Below, in pieces: positions 48,031 to 57,667 of a stretch of DNA of 64,000 nt. The notes under the pieces were generated by a model. It did not search any database and was not told where the DNA came from. It was given only the letters and a program-made list of their open reading frames with translations. The translations under genes and the position numbers were made by a program. The first letter of the stretch is position 1; every line of letters begins with the position of its first letter. Origin of the DNA: Burkholderia pyrrocinia (GTDB lineage: Bacteria; Pseudomonadota; Gammaproteobacteria; Burkholderiales; Burkholderiaceae); NCBI RefSeq assembly GCF_018417535.1, contig NZ_CP070979.1, positions 248,001 to 312,000 on the forward strand. The letters run 5' to 3'.

Positions 48031-48468
48031 ATGCCGATACCCCGGATTGCAACGCGCGACGCGATGGGCGATCCCGATGTCGTCTATGTGAACCCGGATC
48101 ACGTGCTCTGGATGTCGCTGCCGGGCGCCGCGCACCGGCGACCGGACAGCATGGCCATTCGCGTGGACGACCGCGTCAAGGGCGGCACACTGCTGATGGC
48201 CGACCATCCGCCGGCCGCCCGACTTTTGCAGGATCTCGGCCCGTTCGTGACAGTGACGCTGGCGCATCCGTCGTCCGATTATCCGAACGGCCTTGTGCAT
48301 ATCCGTGCGCATGCGATCGTCAAGATCGCGACGGACGAGCACGACAAGCCGCTGGCCGACCGGACGCTGGGCTGGGTCCATGTCCAGGACGGCTCGGCTT
48401 TCAAGGTCAGGGATTACGCCGGCGCAGCCGCGCAATGGCAAGCGTCGGTCGCAGCGGCTGGCCGCTGA
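48031..48468 (+). CDS. Hypothetical protein
   Basis: A 145-residue soluble protein starting at MPIPRIATRDAMGDPD, with GGAG seven bases upstream. It contains HVLWMSLPGAAHRRPDSMAIRVDD and LVHIRAHAIVKIATDEHDKP, apparently beta-rich, with no signal peptide. A longer frame begins at 47959, but the extra residues derive from the tandem repeats. I do not recognise the family. Gene order gives no functional link. Confidence 0.6.
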   Translation: MPIPRIATRDAMGDPDVVYVNPDHVLWMSLPGAAHRRPDSMAIRVDDRVKGGTLLMADHPPAARLLQDLGPFVTVTLAHPSSDYPNGLVHIRAHAIVKIATDEHDKPLADRTLGWVHVQDGSAFKVRDYAGAAAQWQASVAAAGR

Positions 48469-48808
48469 CCGGCCATTCACGCATGCCGGATGAAGCGGTG
48501 GCCTGTCATGCCGCTGCCGTCCGGCCCGCTTTTCCCTCAGGAAAACCCTTACCTTCCCGCGCCGACCGCTGATTTTCGCGGTCGCTACCGGCCTGCAAGC
48601 GGCCGCAGCGCAACGCTCGAACCGCCGCATCCCGCACCCGTTCTCGCCCCGCTCCAGCAAGGCGTCGCGCACCGATAACCAGCTAAAACAGGTATGGTGC
48701 GCTGCAGTAGTACGCGTATATCTCCGAATTTCAATACCTCCAAGGTATTAAAATCCGCGCCCAAAAGTATTGGACGCTGGTTTTGCCCGACGCGTATAAA
48801 TCCGTCCC
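48469..48808. other. Upstream region of the cat-ben operon
   Basis: A 340-bp interval without a gene. It includes the BenM/CatM-type operator. AT-rich DNA at 48715-48770 marks the likely promoter. No catR or benR gene lies here. Confidence 0.5.
48734..48748. promoter_or_regulatory. BenM/CatM-type operator
   Basis: ATAC-N7-GTAT exactly matches the consensus site of BenM, CatM and CatR, LysR-type regulators that respond to muconate. It lies 88 bp upstream of the catB start. A second half-site (GTAT, at about 48767) follows. The regulator itself is not in the window unless one of the LysR proteins here serves. Confidence 0.7.
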
Positions 48809-48835
48809 ATGAACTCCCCACATGCAGCGCGCCCC

Positions 48836-49972
48836 ATGTCCTCCGTCACCATCGAACGCATCGAAACCCGCCTCGTCGACCTGCCGACGATCCGCCCGCA
48901 CAAGCTGTCGGTCGCGACGATGCACGGCCAGACGCTGATGCTCGTGAAGGTGTTCTGCAGCGACGGCGTGACGGGCATCGGCGAAGGCACCACGATCGCC
49001 GGCATGGCCTACGGCCCGGAAAGCCCCGAGGCGATGAAGCTCGCGATCGACGCATACCTTGCGCCGGCGATCGTCGGCAAGGACGCGACGCGCATCCAGA
49101 CGCTGATGGCGTTCGTCGGCAAGCTCGCGAAGGTCAACCACTTCGCGAAGAGCGCGCTCGAAACCGCGCTGCTCGACGCGCACGGCAAGCGGTTCGGCGT
49201 GCCGGTCAGCGAACTGCTCGGCGGCCGCCGGCGCGACCGCCTGCCGGTTGCGTGGACGCTCGCTTCGGGCGACACGGCCACCGACATCGCCGAAGCCGAA
49301 CGGATGCTCGACCTGCGCCGCCACAACGTGTTCAAGCTGAAGATCGGCGCGAAGTCGCCGGACGCGGATATCCGGCATGTGGCCGAGATCAAGCGGGCCG
49401 TCGGCGATCGCGCGTCGGTGCGCGTCGACGTGAACATGGCGTGGAGCGAAACGCAGGCCGTGCGCGCGATTCCGGCACTGGCCGATGCCGGCTGCGAGCT
49501 GGTCGAGCAGCCGGTCGCGTCTGCCGCGGCGCTCGCACGCCTGACGCGCCGCTTCCCGGTCGCGTTGATGGCCGATGAAATCCTGCAGGGCCCCGACAGC
49601 GCGTTCGATATCGCGAAGCATCACGGCGCGGACGTGTTCGCGATCAAGATCGAACAGAGCGGCGGGCTGTTCGCGGCGCAACGCGTGGCCGCGATCGCGG
49701 ACGCGGCCGGCATCGAGCTGTACGGCGGCACGATGCTCGAAGGCGCGTTCAGCACGGTCGCCTCCGCGCACCTGTTCGCGAGTTTCGCGAACCTGCAGTG
49801 GGGCACCGAACTGTTCGGGCCGCTGCTGATCACCGAAGAGATCCTGACGCAGCCGCTGGATTACAGCGATTTCGAACTGACGGTGCCGAACGGCCCCGGT
49901 CTGGGCATCGAACTCGACGAGGACAAGGTCAGGCGCTTCACCCGCGACGGGCTGACGAAAGTCGCGCGGTAA
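48836..49972 (+). CDS. catB: Muconate cycloisomerase
   Basis: A 378-residue enolase-superfamily enzyme that turns cis,cis-muconate into muconolactone in the beta-ketoadipate pathway. The general base Lys169 in FKLKIG and the metal ligands Asp198, Glu224 and Asp247 are visible. LPTIRPHKLSVATMHGQTLM at the N-terminus is typical of CatB. The in-frame ATG at 48809 is an alternative start, but CatB homologues begin at MSSVTIERIE. Neither start has a clear ribosome-binding site. It is the first gene of the cat-ben operon. Confidence 0.93.
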   Translation: MSSVTIERIETRLVDLPTIRPHKLSVATMHGQTLMLVKVFCSDGVTGIGEGTTIAGMAYGPESPEAMKLAIDAYLAPAIVGKDATRIQTLMAFVGKLAKVNHFAKSALETALLDAHGKRFGVPVSELLGGRRRDRLPVAWTLASGDTATDIAEAERMLDLRRHNVFKLKIGAKSPDADIRHVAEIKRAVGDRASVRVDVNMAWSETQAVRAIPALADAGCELVEQPVASAAALARLTRRFPVALMADEILQGPDSAFDIAKHHGADVFAIKIEQSGGLFAAQRVAAIADAAGIELYGGTMLEGAFSTVASAHLFASFANLQWGTELFGPLLITEEILTQPLDYSDFELTVPNGPGLGIELDEDKVRRFTRDGLTKVAR

Positions 49973-50023
49973 CCCGAGTCACGCAAAGCCGTCATTCCCC
50001 TAAATACACGTGGAGACACCATC

Positions 50024-50959
50024 ATGAGCGTCAAAGTTTTCGATACCAACGAAGTGCAGGATCTGCTGAAGGCCGCATCGAACGCGGGCGGGAACGGCGG
50101 CAACGCGCGTGTGCAGCAGATCGTCCAGCGACTGCTCGGTGACCTGTTCAAGGCGATCGACGATCTCGACATCACGCCCGACGAAGTGTGGGCCGGCGTC
50201 AACTACCTGAACAAGCTCGGCCAGGATGGCGAAGCAGCGCTGCTCGCGGCCGGCCTCGGCCTCGAGAAGTATCTCGACATCCGGATGGACGCCGAGGACA
50301 AGGCGGTCGGCCTCGACGGCGGCACGCCGCGCACGATCGAAGGGCCGCTGTATGTGGCGGGCGCGCCGGTGCGCGACGGCGTATCGAAGATCGACCTCGA
50401 CGCGGACGAAGGCGCGGGCCCGCTCGTGATCCACGGCACGGTGACCGGGCTCGACGGCAAGCCGGTCGCGGGCGCGGTGGTCGAATGCTGGCACGCGAAC
50501 TCGAAAGGCTTCTATTCGCACTTCGACCCGACCGGCGCACAGACCGATTTCAACCTGCGCGGCGCGGTGAAGACGGGCGCGGACGGCAAGTACGAATTCC
50601 GCACGCTGATGCCGGTCGGTTATGGCTGCCCGCCGCAGGGCGCGACCCAGCAGTTGCTGAACGGCCTCGGCCGCCACGGCAACCGTCCGGCGCACGTGCA
50701 CTTCTTCGTCGACAGCCACGACCACCGCAAGCTGACGACGCAGTTCAACATCGCTGGCGATCCGCTGATCTGGGATGACTTCGCGTACGCGACGCGCGAG
50801 GAACTGATCCCGCCGGTGGTCGCCAGGACCGGCGGCACGGCGCTCGGCATGAAGGCCGATGCGTACCAGGACATCGAGTTCAACTTCGTGCTGACGCCGC
50901 TGGTACAGGGCAAGGACAACCAGATCGTCCACCGCCTGCGCGCAGCCGCGACGGCCTAA
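50024..50959 (+). CDS. catA: Catechol 1,2-dioxygenase
   Basis: A 311-residue intradiol dioxygenase that opens catechol to cis,cis-muconate. The Fe(III) ligands Tyr164, Tyr200, His224 and His226 are at the canonical positions (KGFYSHFD, MPVGYGCP and RPAHVHFF). The N-terminal helical dimerisation domain is complete. GGAG precedes the ATG and the gene is 51 bp after catB. catC is not next to it in this window. Confidence 0.96.
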   Translation: MSVKVFDTNEVQDLLKAASNAGGNGGNARVQQIVQRLLGDLFKAIDDLDITPDEVWAGVNYLNKLGQDGEAALLAAGLGLEKYLDIRMDAEDKAVGLDGGTPRTIEGPLYVAGAPVRDGVSKIDLDADEGAGPLVIHGTVTGLDGKPVAGAVVECWHANSKGFYSHFDPTGAQTDFNLRGAVKTGADGKYEFRTLMPVGYGCPPQGATQQLLNGLGRHGNRPAHVHFFVDSHDHRKLTTQFNIAGDPLIWDDFAYATREELIPPVVARTGGTALGMKADAYQDIEFNFVLTPLVQGKDNQIVHRLRAAATA

Positions 50960-51073
50960 CCGCCCGCCGGCGTGGCGCGCATGCGCCGCCGCCGGCCGGG
51001 TCCCCGCGAGATTCAACCGATACCGATGCGAGCGTGCGTTGCAGGACGCGGCACGCGCATGGGAGGAGCCAAC

Positions 51074-52432
51074 ATGTCCGCCATGAACGACCAAGCCAAC
51101 GAACTGGATCACCTGCTCGCCACCGCCGTGCAGGATGACAAAGCAGCCGGCGTATTCCGCTGCCGCCGCGACATCTTCACCAACGCGGAACTGTACGAGC
51201 TCGAGATGAAGCACATCTTCGAGAGCAACTGGGTGTATCTGGCGCACGAAAGCCAGATCCCGGACAACAACGACTACTACACGACGTGGATCGGCCGCCA
51301 GCCGGTGGTCATCACGCGCGACAAGACTGGCGAGCTGCACGCGGTCATCAATGCGTGCGCACACAAGGGCGCGATGCTGTGCCGCCGCAAGCACGGCAAC
51401 AAGGGCAGCTTCACGTGCCCGTTCCACGGCTGGACGTTCTCGAACACCGGCAAGCTGCTGAAGGTGAAGGACGAGAAGACGACCGAGTATCCGGTGCAGT
51501 TCAACACGAACGGGTCGCACGACCTGAAGAAGGTCGCGCGCTTCGCGAACTATCGCGGCTTCCTGTTCGGCAGCCTTGGCGCCGACGTGCTGCCGCTCGA
51601 GGACTACCTCGGCGAAGCGCGCGTGATCATCGACCAGATCGTCGACCAGGCGCCGAACGGGCTCGAAGTGCTGCGCGGCAACTCGTCCTACATCTACGAA
51701 GGCAACTGGAAGATGCAGATGGAGAACGGTTGCGACGGCTACCACGTCAGCACCGTGCACTGGAACTACGCGGCGACGATGGGCCGCCGCAAGGAAGACG
51801 GCACCAAGGCGGTCGACGCGAACAGCTGGAGCAAGTCGGTCGCGGGCGTGTACGGGTTCGACCACGGCCACATCCTGCTGTGGACGCAGACGATGAATCC
51901 GGAAGTGCGGCCGGTGTACCAGCATCGCGACGAGATCAGGGCGCGCGTCGGCGACGTGCAGGCCGACTTCATCGTCAACCAGACGCGCAACCTGTGCGTG
52001 TACCCGAACGTGTTCCTGATGGACCAGTTCAGCACGCAGATTCGCGTCGTGCGGCCGCTCGGCGTCGACAAGACCGAAGTCACGATCTTCTGTTTCGCGC
52101 CGAAGGGCGAAAGCGAAGCCGACCGCACGGTCCGCATCCGCCAGTACGAGGACTTCTTCAACGTGACGGGCATGGGCACCGCCGACGATCTCGAGGAGTT
52201 CCGCGCGTGCCAGGCCGGTTATGCGGGCATCACGGCGATGTGGAACGACCTGTCGCGCGGCGCGCCGCTGTGGGTCGACGGGCCCGACGAGAACGCGAAG
52301 AAGATGGGGCTGAACCCGCGCATTTCGGGCGAGCGCAGCGAGGACGAAGGGCTGTTCGTGTGCCAGCACGAACACTGGGTGGGTGTGATGCGCGATGCGC
52401 TGAAGAAGGAACGCGGGGAGGTGGCGGCATGA
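51074..52432 (+). CDS. benA: Benzoate 1,2-dioxygenase large subunit
   Basis: A 452-residue Rieske non-heme iron oxygenase alpha subunit. The [2Fe-2S] ligands are Cys95, His97, Cys115 and His118 ([12 protein letters not shown] and CPFHGW). The mononuclear iron site has Asp221, His224 and His229 in [13 protein letters not shown]. It adds both atoms of O2 to benzoate to give a cis-diol acid. GGAGGAG precedes the ATG at 51074. The presence of a benD homologue downstream separates it from anthranilate dioxygenase. Its stop overlaps benB. Confidence 0.94.
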   Translation: MSAMNDQANELDHLLATAVQDDKAAGVFRCRRDIFTNAELYELEMKHIFESNWVYLAHESQIPDNNDYYTTWIGRQPVVITRDKTGELHAVINACAHKGAMLCRRKHGNKGSFTCPFHGWTFSNTGKLLKVKDEKTTEYPVQFNTNGSHDLKKVARFANYRGFLFGSLGADVLPLEDYLGEARVIIDQIVDQAPNGLEVLRGNSSYIYEGNWKMQMENGCDGYHVSTVHWNYAATMGRRKEDGTKAVDANSWSKSVAGVYGFDHGHILLWTQTMNPEVRPVYQHRDEIRARVGDVQADFIVNQTRNLCVYPNVFLMDQFSTQIRVVRPLGVDKTEVTIFCFAPKGESEADRTVRIRQYEDFFNVTGMGTADDLEEFRACQAGYAGITAMWNDLSRGAPLWVDGPDENAKKMGLNPRISGERSEDEGLFVCQHEHWVGVMRDALKKERGEVAA

Positions 52433-52917
52433 ACTTCGATTACCGGACTGTCTGCGCGGCGCTGTATCGCGAAGCGCGCCTGCTCGACGATCGCCAGTGG
52501 GACGAGTGGCTGACCTGCTACGCGGAAGACGTCACGTACTGGATGCCCGCATGGGACGACGACGATCGGCCGACCGACGACCACCAGAGCGAGATCTCGC
52601 TGATGTATTACCCGGACCGCGGCGGCCTCGAGGATCGCGTGTTCCGGATCAAGACCGAGCGCAGCGGCGCGTCGACGCCCGAGCCGCGTACCAGTCACAA
52701 CGTGACGAACGTCGAGGTGCTGGCCGAACGCGGCGACGAGGTGGACGTGCGCTACAACTTTCACACGTTGAACCACCGCTACCGCGTGACCGACCACTTC
52801 TTCGGCACGATGTTCGTCACGTTGCGCAAGGCGGGCGACGGGCTGCTGATCTCGTACAAGAAGATCGTGCTGAAGAACGACTACATCCGGCAGGTGCTCG
52901 ACGTCTATCACGTCTGA
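52429..52917 (+). CDS. benB: Benzoate 1,2-dioxygenase small subunit
   Basis: A 162-residue beta subunit with the NTF2-like fold of ring-hydroxylating dioxygenases: [50 protein letters not shown] and the end [13 protein letters not shown]. It is structural and helps stabilise the alpha subunits. The start overlaps the benA stop as ATGA; GGGGAGG precedes it. Confidence 0.94.
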   Translation: MNFDYRTVCAALYREARLLDDRQWDEWLTCYAEDVTYWMPAWDDDDRPTDDHQSEISLMYYPDRGGLEDRVFRIKTERSGASTPEPRTSHNVTNVEVLAERGDEVDVRYNFHTLNHRYRVTDHFFGTMFVTLRKAGDGLLISYKKIVLKNDYIRQVLDVYHV

Positions 52918-52956
52918 TGCCGTTGCTTTGTCATGAAAGGAAGTGGAGGTGATGCC

Positions 52957-53979
52957 ATGTCCAGCTACAAGATTGCACTGAATTTCGAGGACGGGGTGAC
53001 CCGCTTCATCGACTGCAAGGCCGGCGAGAAAGTCCTCGACGCGGCTTTCCGCGCGAAGATCAACCTGCCGATGGACTGTTCCGACGGCGTATGCGGCACC
53101 TGCAAGTGCCGCGCCGAAAGCGGCAGCTACGACCTCGGCGACGACTACATCGACGACGCGCTCACCGAAGACGAAAAGGACGGCGGCCTCGTGCTGACCT
53201 GCCAGATGGTGCCGCAAAGCGATTGCGTGATTGCGGTGCCGACGTCGTCGGTCGCATGCAAGACCGGGCAAAGCGGCTTTGCCGCGACGGTCACGAAGGT
53301 GGAACAGCACAACGATGCGGCCGTCGTGCTCGAACTCGACGTCGGCGCGGCCGCACCCGTGTTCCTGCCGGGCCAGTACGTGAACATCGACGTGCCCGCG
53401 AGCGGCCAGCACCGTTCCTATTCGTTCTCGTCGGCACCGGCCGACGTGAAGGTCAGCTTCCTGATCAAGAAGATTCCCGGCGGCGTGATGAGCACGTGGC
53501 TCGAATCGGCGCAGCCCGGCGACAAGCTGGAGCTGCACGGGCCGCTCGGCAGCTTCTACCTGCGCGACGTGCAGCGTCCGCTGCTGCTCCTCGCGGGCGG
53601 CACGGGCCTCGCGCCGTTCCTGTCGATGCTCGAGGTGCTGGCGCGTACCGGTTCGCAGCAGAAGGTGCACCTGATCTACGGCGTGACGCGCGATCTCGAC
53701 CTGGTGCTGGTCGACGCGATCGAAGCGTATGCGGCGAAACTGCCGAACTTCAGCTTTGCGACCGTCGTCGCGGACGCCGGGTCGGGCCATCCGCGCAAGG
53801 GCTGGGTCACGCAGCACATTCCGGCCGATGCGCTGAACGACGGCGACGTCGACGTGTATCTGTGCGGGCCGCCGCCGATGGTTGACGCGGTGCGCAAGTA
53901 CTTCGACGACGAAGGCGTGAAGCCCAACAGCTTCCACTACGAGAAGTTCACCCCCAACGTCACGGCAAAGGCGGCATGA
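52957..53979 (+). CDS. benC: Benzoate dioxygenase reductase
   Basis: A 340-residue electron-transfer protein. The N-terminal plant-type [2Fe-2S] ferredoxin domain has Cys41, Cys46, Cys49 and Cys82. An FAD domain (RSYSFSSAP near 153) and NAD domain (LLAGGTGLAPFLSML, YLCGPPPMVDAV) follow. It passes electrons from NADH to the BenAB oxygenase. GGAGGTG precedes the chosen ATG; an in-frame ATG eight codons earlier is less likely. Its stop overlaps benD. Confidence 0.95.
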   Translation: MSSYKIALNFEDGVTRFIDCKAGEKVLDAAFRAKINLPMDCSDGVCGTCKCRAESGSYDLGDDYIDDALTEDEKDGGLVLTCQMVPQSDCVIAVPTSSVACKTGQSGFAATVTKVEQHNDAAVVLELDVGAAAPVFLPGQYVNIDVPASGQHRSYSFSSAPADVKVSFLIKKIPGGVMSTWLESAQPGDKLELHGPLGSFYLRDVQRPLLLLAGGTGLAPFLSMLEVLARTGSQQKVHLIYGVTRDLDLVLVDAIEAYAAKLPNFSFATVVADAGSGHPRKGWVTQHIPADALNDGDVDVYLCGPPPMVDAVRKYFDDEGVKPNSFHYEKFTPNVTAKAA

Positions 53980-54752
53980 CCATGCAACGATTCTCCGGCA
54001 AGGTCGTCGTCGTCACCGGCGCGGCGCAGGGCATCGGCCGCGGCGTCGCGCTGCGCGCGGCGGCCGAGGGCGGCAAGGTGCTGTTCGTCGATCGCGCGGA
54101 TTTCGTCGCCGAGGTGGCCGCCGAGGCGCCGCAGGGCGAGACGGCCGGATTCGTCGCGGATCTCGAAACCTACGACGGCGCGCACGCGGCGATCGCGTGT
54201 GCGGTGCGGACGTTCGGCGGCATCGACATCCTGATCAACGGCGTCGGCGGCGCGATTCGCATGCGTCCGTTCGCCGAATTCGAGCCGGCGCAGATCGATG
54301 CGGAAATCCGCCGTTCGCTGATGCCGACGCTCTATACCTGTCACGCGGTGCTGCCGCACCTGCTCGCGCGCGGCGGCGGCACGATCGTCAACATCTCGTC
54401 GAATGCGACCCGCGGCATCCGCCGCGTGCCGTATTCGGCGGCGAAGGGCGGCGTCAATGCGCTGACGGCGGCGCTCGCGATGGAATACGCGGAGCACAAC
54501 ATTCGTGTCGTCGCGACCGCGCCGGGCGGCACCAGCGCGCCGCCGCGCCGCGTGCCGCGCAATGCGGCCGGCGACAGCGAGCAGGAACAGGCGTGGATGG
54601 GCGAAGCGGTGCGGCAGGTGACCGATTCGACGTTCTTCAAGCGCTACGGCAGCCTCGACGAGCAGATCGCGCCGATCCTGTTCCTCGCGTCCGACGAAGC
54701 GAGCTACATCACCGGCACGGTGCTGCCGGTCGCGGGCGGCGATACGGGTTGA
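53976..54752 (+). CDS. benD: 1,2-dihydroxycyclohexadiene carboxylate dehydrogenase
   Basis: A 258-residue SDR that oxidises the benzoate cis-diol to catechol with loss of CO2, forming NADH. GAAQGIGRG is the NAD motif, INGVGG replaces NNAG, and the YSAAKGG pair gives the catalytic Tyr and Lys. It overlaps benC by four bases, completing benABCD. The product feeds CatA encoded just upstream. Confidence 0.93.
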   Translation: MTMQRFSGKVVVVTGAAQGIGRGVALRAAAEGGKVLFVDRADFVAEVAAEAPQGETAGFVADLETYDGAHAAIACAVRTFGGIDILINGVGGAIRMRPFAEFEPAQIDAEIRRSLMPTLYTCHAVLPHLLARGGGTIVNISSNATRGIRRVPYSAAKGGVNALTAALAMEYAEHNIRVVATAPGGTSAPPRRVPRNAAGDSEQEQAWMGEAVRQVTDSTFFKRYGSLDEQIAPILFLASDEASYITGTVLPVAGGDTG

Positions 54753-54790
54753 GCGGCGCGCCGCTTGCCTTTATTCATCGACAATCAACC

Positions 54791-54812
54791 GGCCGGCGGG
54801 AAGACGCCGGCC
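54791..54812. repeat. Hairpin between benD and the Rid gene
   Basis: GGCCGGCG and CGCCGGCC form a perfect 8-bp stem around GGAAGA, 39 bp after the benD stop. It could reduce readthrough to the downstream Rid gene. No T-run. Confidence 0.5.
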
Positions 54813-54824
54813 ACGGAGACATCC

Positions 54825-55223
54825 ATGCGTGATCGCAAAGCCATCGTTCCGGCGGGAATGGAAGCGGTGTACGAAAAAATCGGCTACGCGCCGGGCCTGA
54901 AGGTCGGCGATACGCTGTACGTATCCGGCCAGATCGGCCGCGACGCGGCGATGCAACTCGTCGAAGGCCGCGAAGCGCAGATCGTGCAGGCGTTCGAGAA
55001 CCTCAGGCTCGTGCTGGAGGCCGCCGGCGCATCGTTCGACGACGTGGTCGACCTGACGACGTTCCATACCGACATGCGCGACCTGCCGCTGTTCATGCAG
55101 GTTCGCGACCGCTACCTCGATGCGCACCCGAAGCCGGCGTGGACGGCGGTCGGTGCGCACATGCTCGGCGGCGCGCCCGGTTATATCGTCGAGATCAAGG
55201 CGGTGGCGGTGTTGCCGGAATGA
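54825..55223 (+). CDS. Rid-family (YjgF/YER057c) protein
   Basis: A 132-residue Rid protein (GDTLYVSGQIGRDAAM, FENLRLVLEAAGASFDDVVDLTTFHTDM, YIVEIKAVAVLPE). The position of the RidA catalytic Arg is replaced: the segment reads HPKPAWTAVG. GGAG lies ahead of the ATG at 54825. It follows benD on the same strand, 72 bp away, so it may be transcribed with the operon, yet no imine or enamine arises in benzoate breakdown. Confidence 0.85.
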   Translation: MRDRKAIVPAGMEAVYEKIGYAPGLKVGDTLYVSGQIGRDAAMQLVEGREAQIVQAFENLRLVLEAAGASFDDVVDLTTFHTDMRDLPLFMQVRDRYLDAHPKPAWTAVGAHMLGGAPGYIVEIKAVAVLPE

Positions 55224-55246
55224 CGCATTGCCGGCGTCATTGAAAT

Positions 55247-55942
55247 CTATTTCGTATCCTGCGCAATCGGCGGTGTGGTGAGGTCGACATAAGACCCGGC
55301 GGGCCACTGCTTCCCGTGCCGCGTGAGCGGCGCGGCCAGAAAGCACGACCTCAACGCGGGGCCTGCCGGCGTGAGGTCGAACATCGCATCGCCGCAAGGC
55401 CAGCCGTTGACGATCGTACCTGCGCTGACCTCGGCCCTGGCTCGGTCACAACAGTTCTCGGGGATGAAAATCAGGCCGTCGATCGGAACGTTGCCCAGCA
55501 GGACGGGGCGGGGGCCATGAATCGATTCCAGCGTGCGTTTTGCGCCCCAGCCGAACAAACCGCCGGCTCCGTTGTAGTTGGCCTGGCTCCCGGGCGGGAA
55601 GGTGACGCCGAGCACCACCAGCGGTTTGGCCGTGACCTCGGGCCTGTCGGTGTATCCGTCGAGTGCGTATTCCGCGAGGCCCATGCCGCCGATAAGCAGT
55701 GCGGGCAGGCAGAAAAACAGCACGGTACACGCGAGCCGTTTCAGCAGCGGCAACCGGCGAAAGAACCACACGAATACCGCCAGCGTCAGCACGACCCAGA
55801 CCGCCGATGAGAAGGTGACCGCGGCCATCGCGATGCTGCCCAGTTCGCCGGCTTCGGCATGGCTTGTCGACGGAAACGGCGCCAACAGCAGGGCCGGCAG
55901 GGCAAGCTTCGCGAAACGGGATCGGATGTGTCGGAGTCGCAT
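55247..55942 (-). CDS. Hypothetical exported/membrane protein
   Basis: A 231-residue protein with a signal-like N-terminus (MRLRHIRSRFAKLALPALLL, then PSTSHAEA) and two further hydrophobic helices (about 38-60 and 69-92). The C-terminal 130 residues are periplasmic-like, with several Cys (ENCCDRARAE, GWPCGD, LRSCFLA) that could form disulfides. An ATG 51 bases upstream is an alternative start. I do not recognise the family. Confidence 0.6.
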   Translation of the reverse strand: MRLRHIRSRFAKLALPALLLAPFPSTSHAEAGELGSIAMAAVTFSSAVWVVLTLAVFVWFFRRLPLLKRLACTVLFFCLPALLIGGMGLAEYALDGYTDRPEVTAKPLVVLGVTFPPGSQANYNGAGGLFGWGAKRTLESIHGPRPVLLGNVPIDGLIFIPENCCDRARAEVSAGTIVNGWPCGDAMFDLTPAGPALRSCFLAAPLTRHGKQWPAGSYVDLTTPPIAQDTK

Positions 55943-55998
55943 CGGTCGTTTCTTCAATGAACGCTGATTGATATTCGGAGCGGGGAAAGACATCTTTC

Positions 55999-56355
55999 AT
56001 GAATGCGCGCGCCATGGATTTGAACCGGACGCTTGTCATCGGGAACCCGGGTTCCGGGAAGCGCTGGCTGGCGAATCGTATCGCCGCGCACATCAGCGCC
56101 GCCTGCGTCGACCTCGATCTGATTCATTGGGTTCCCGGCGGGTACAACGCTGCCCGCGAGCGGGCGGACGCGATTCGGCTCGTTCGACAGGCTGCCGGCA
56201 CCGATCGCTGGGTCATCGAAGGTATTTACGGCTGGCTCGTCGACGAAGTCAAGCGCGATGCAAGCGTGCTGATCCGGCGGTGCATCGACGAAGCCGAATG
56301 CGTGGCCAACAATCGTCGGCACGCATTCGGTGCTATTCCCAAGCGTGCTTGCTGA
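55999..56355 (+). pseudogene. Truncated P-loop NTPase (adenylate kinase/FlaR-like)
   Basis: A 118-codon frame with RTLVIGNPGSGKRWLANRIA, a Walker A motif in which the usual Ser/Thr after Lys is Arg, followed by a CVDLDLIHWVPGGY segment and WVIEGIYGWLVDEVKRD. Intact relatives run to about 170-180 residues; here the last third is missing and the end reads through into antisense sequence of the next gene. Both the altered P-loop and the truncation suggest it is inactive. Confidence 0.65.
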
Positions 56356-57043
56356 ACTGATAACCCTTGCTGCGGATCGTTTTGATTCGCTTCGGTTCGA
56401 GCGCGTCGTCACGCAGTTTGCGGCGCAGCTTCGAGATGTGACAGTCGATCGAGCGATCGAGGCCGTCGAACTCGATGCGGCGTAACAGCCGCGTCAGGTC
56501 TTCCCGGCTGACCACCTCGCCGGCGCGGCTGACAAGGGCCCACAGCAGGTCGAATTCGGTCGAGGTAAGGCGAGGCGCGCTACCGTCAGGAAGATGAACC
56601 TTGCGATCCGCCCGGTCGATCGAGAACTTGCCGAACGCGAATCGCTGGGGCGATTCCGGCGCGCAGTCGGCCGACCGCATGCGTAGCCGTCGCAACTGCG
56701 CGTTGATCCGCGCGAGCAGAATGCGTGGCTCGATCGGCTTGTGGAGAAAGTCGTCCGCGCCGAGTTCCAGGCCGAGCAACTCGTCGAACTTTTCGTCGCG
56801 GGCTGTCACCATGATGATGATGCCGTCATATTGCGTGCGTGCCTCGCGGCAAATCTCGAAGCCGTCCTTGCCCGGCAGGTTGATGTCGAGCAGCACGAGG
56901 TCGGGGCAACTCGCGACGATCGTGGATACGGCGTCGGTGCCGTCGAACAGCGTGTTCACCTCGTACTGATGCTTGCGCAGATAGTCTGCGATCAGCGCGG
57001 ACAAATGGACGTCGTCTTCGACGAGCAGGATTCGGATGGGCAT
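56333..57043 (-). CDS. OmpR-family response regulator (RstA-like), orphan
   Basis: A 236-residue response regulator. The receiver has Glu9-Asp10-Asp11, phosphoacceptor Asp53 in LLDINLPGKDG, and Lys102 in FLHKPIEP. The winged-helix effector domain (about 135-236) ends KRIKTIRSKGYQFSKHAWE. The ATG at 57043 gives the normal N-terminus; the frame is open for another 52 codons upstream. There is no histidine kinase next to it. It overlaps the truncated P-loop gene tail to tail by 23 bp. Confidence 0.9.
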   Translation of the reverse strand: MPIRILLVEDDVHLSALIADYLRKHQYEVNTLFDGTDAVSTIVASCPDLVLLDINLPGKDGFEICREARTQYDGIIIMVTARDEKFDELLGLELGADDFLHKPIEPRILLARINAQLRRLRMRSADCAPESPQRFAFGKFSIDRADRKVHLPDGSAPRLTSTEFDLLWALVSRAGEVVSREDLTRLLRRIEFDGLDRSIDCHISKLRRKLRDDALEPKRIKTIRSKGYQFSKHAWE

Positions 57044-57667
57044 CGGTAAACGAGGAGGCAATACGGGAAAATGGCGAGCGGTTAGTGCCAGTCCGAACGC
57101 GTGGTAACCGAAGCGAGGTGCATGATACTGCGCAAAATTCCGATGGAATGTGACGAAATCTGCGTCGTTCGTTGAACATATCTGAACGGAAATCATCACG
57201 GCCTTGCGGAAAAGCGAATGGATGACGGTGTGGAATCGTGTCGTCGGCGAACGGCTCGATATACGAGTGAAAAGATTCAGAGCGATATCCGGCGCGCAGC
57301 CGGCAGGGAACCCTGACGAGGCGTCGTTCGGGCGAAAACGTTTGCGGGAAACCGCTTGTGCGAACGTCGCTTGCGCTGGCCAATCCGAAGCCCGGTAAAG
57401 TTACTCGACATATCATTACAAAATATTACGTACGCTGCGGCGTATGGCTCCCTACAATCCTCGCAACTGACGGACGTGCATGCTGCATTGCGGTTTCCGC
57501 TCTGTCGTCAAAGGGCTTGCAGCGACGAAGGCGGTGACCGATAACACGCAGTTGCCCGCATTCGCGCGTCACTGCCGGCATTGAGCGCATGTGGATCGGT
57601 GTTCACGTCGCTCGGGCCTTCGAGGGGAAAGCATCCGGACCGTACGATGTATTGACAGGAGTACGAA
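57044..57667. other. Long intergenic region
   Basis: About 620 bp without a convincing gene. It is AT-richer than the average of the window at 57120-57180 and 57400-57450. It should contain the promoters of the response regulator (left) and the small gene at 57668 (right). No strong palindrome was recognised. Confidence 0.4.

Noticed and set aside
51074..53979. Anthranilate dioxygenase (antABC) as an alternative for benABC
   Set aside because: A benD dehydrogenase follows directly and catBA precede it, which fits benzoate; anthranilate needs no such dehydrogenase.
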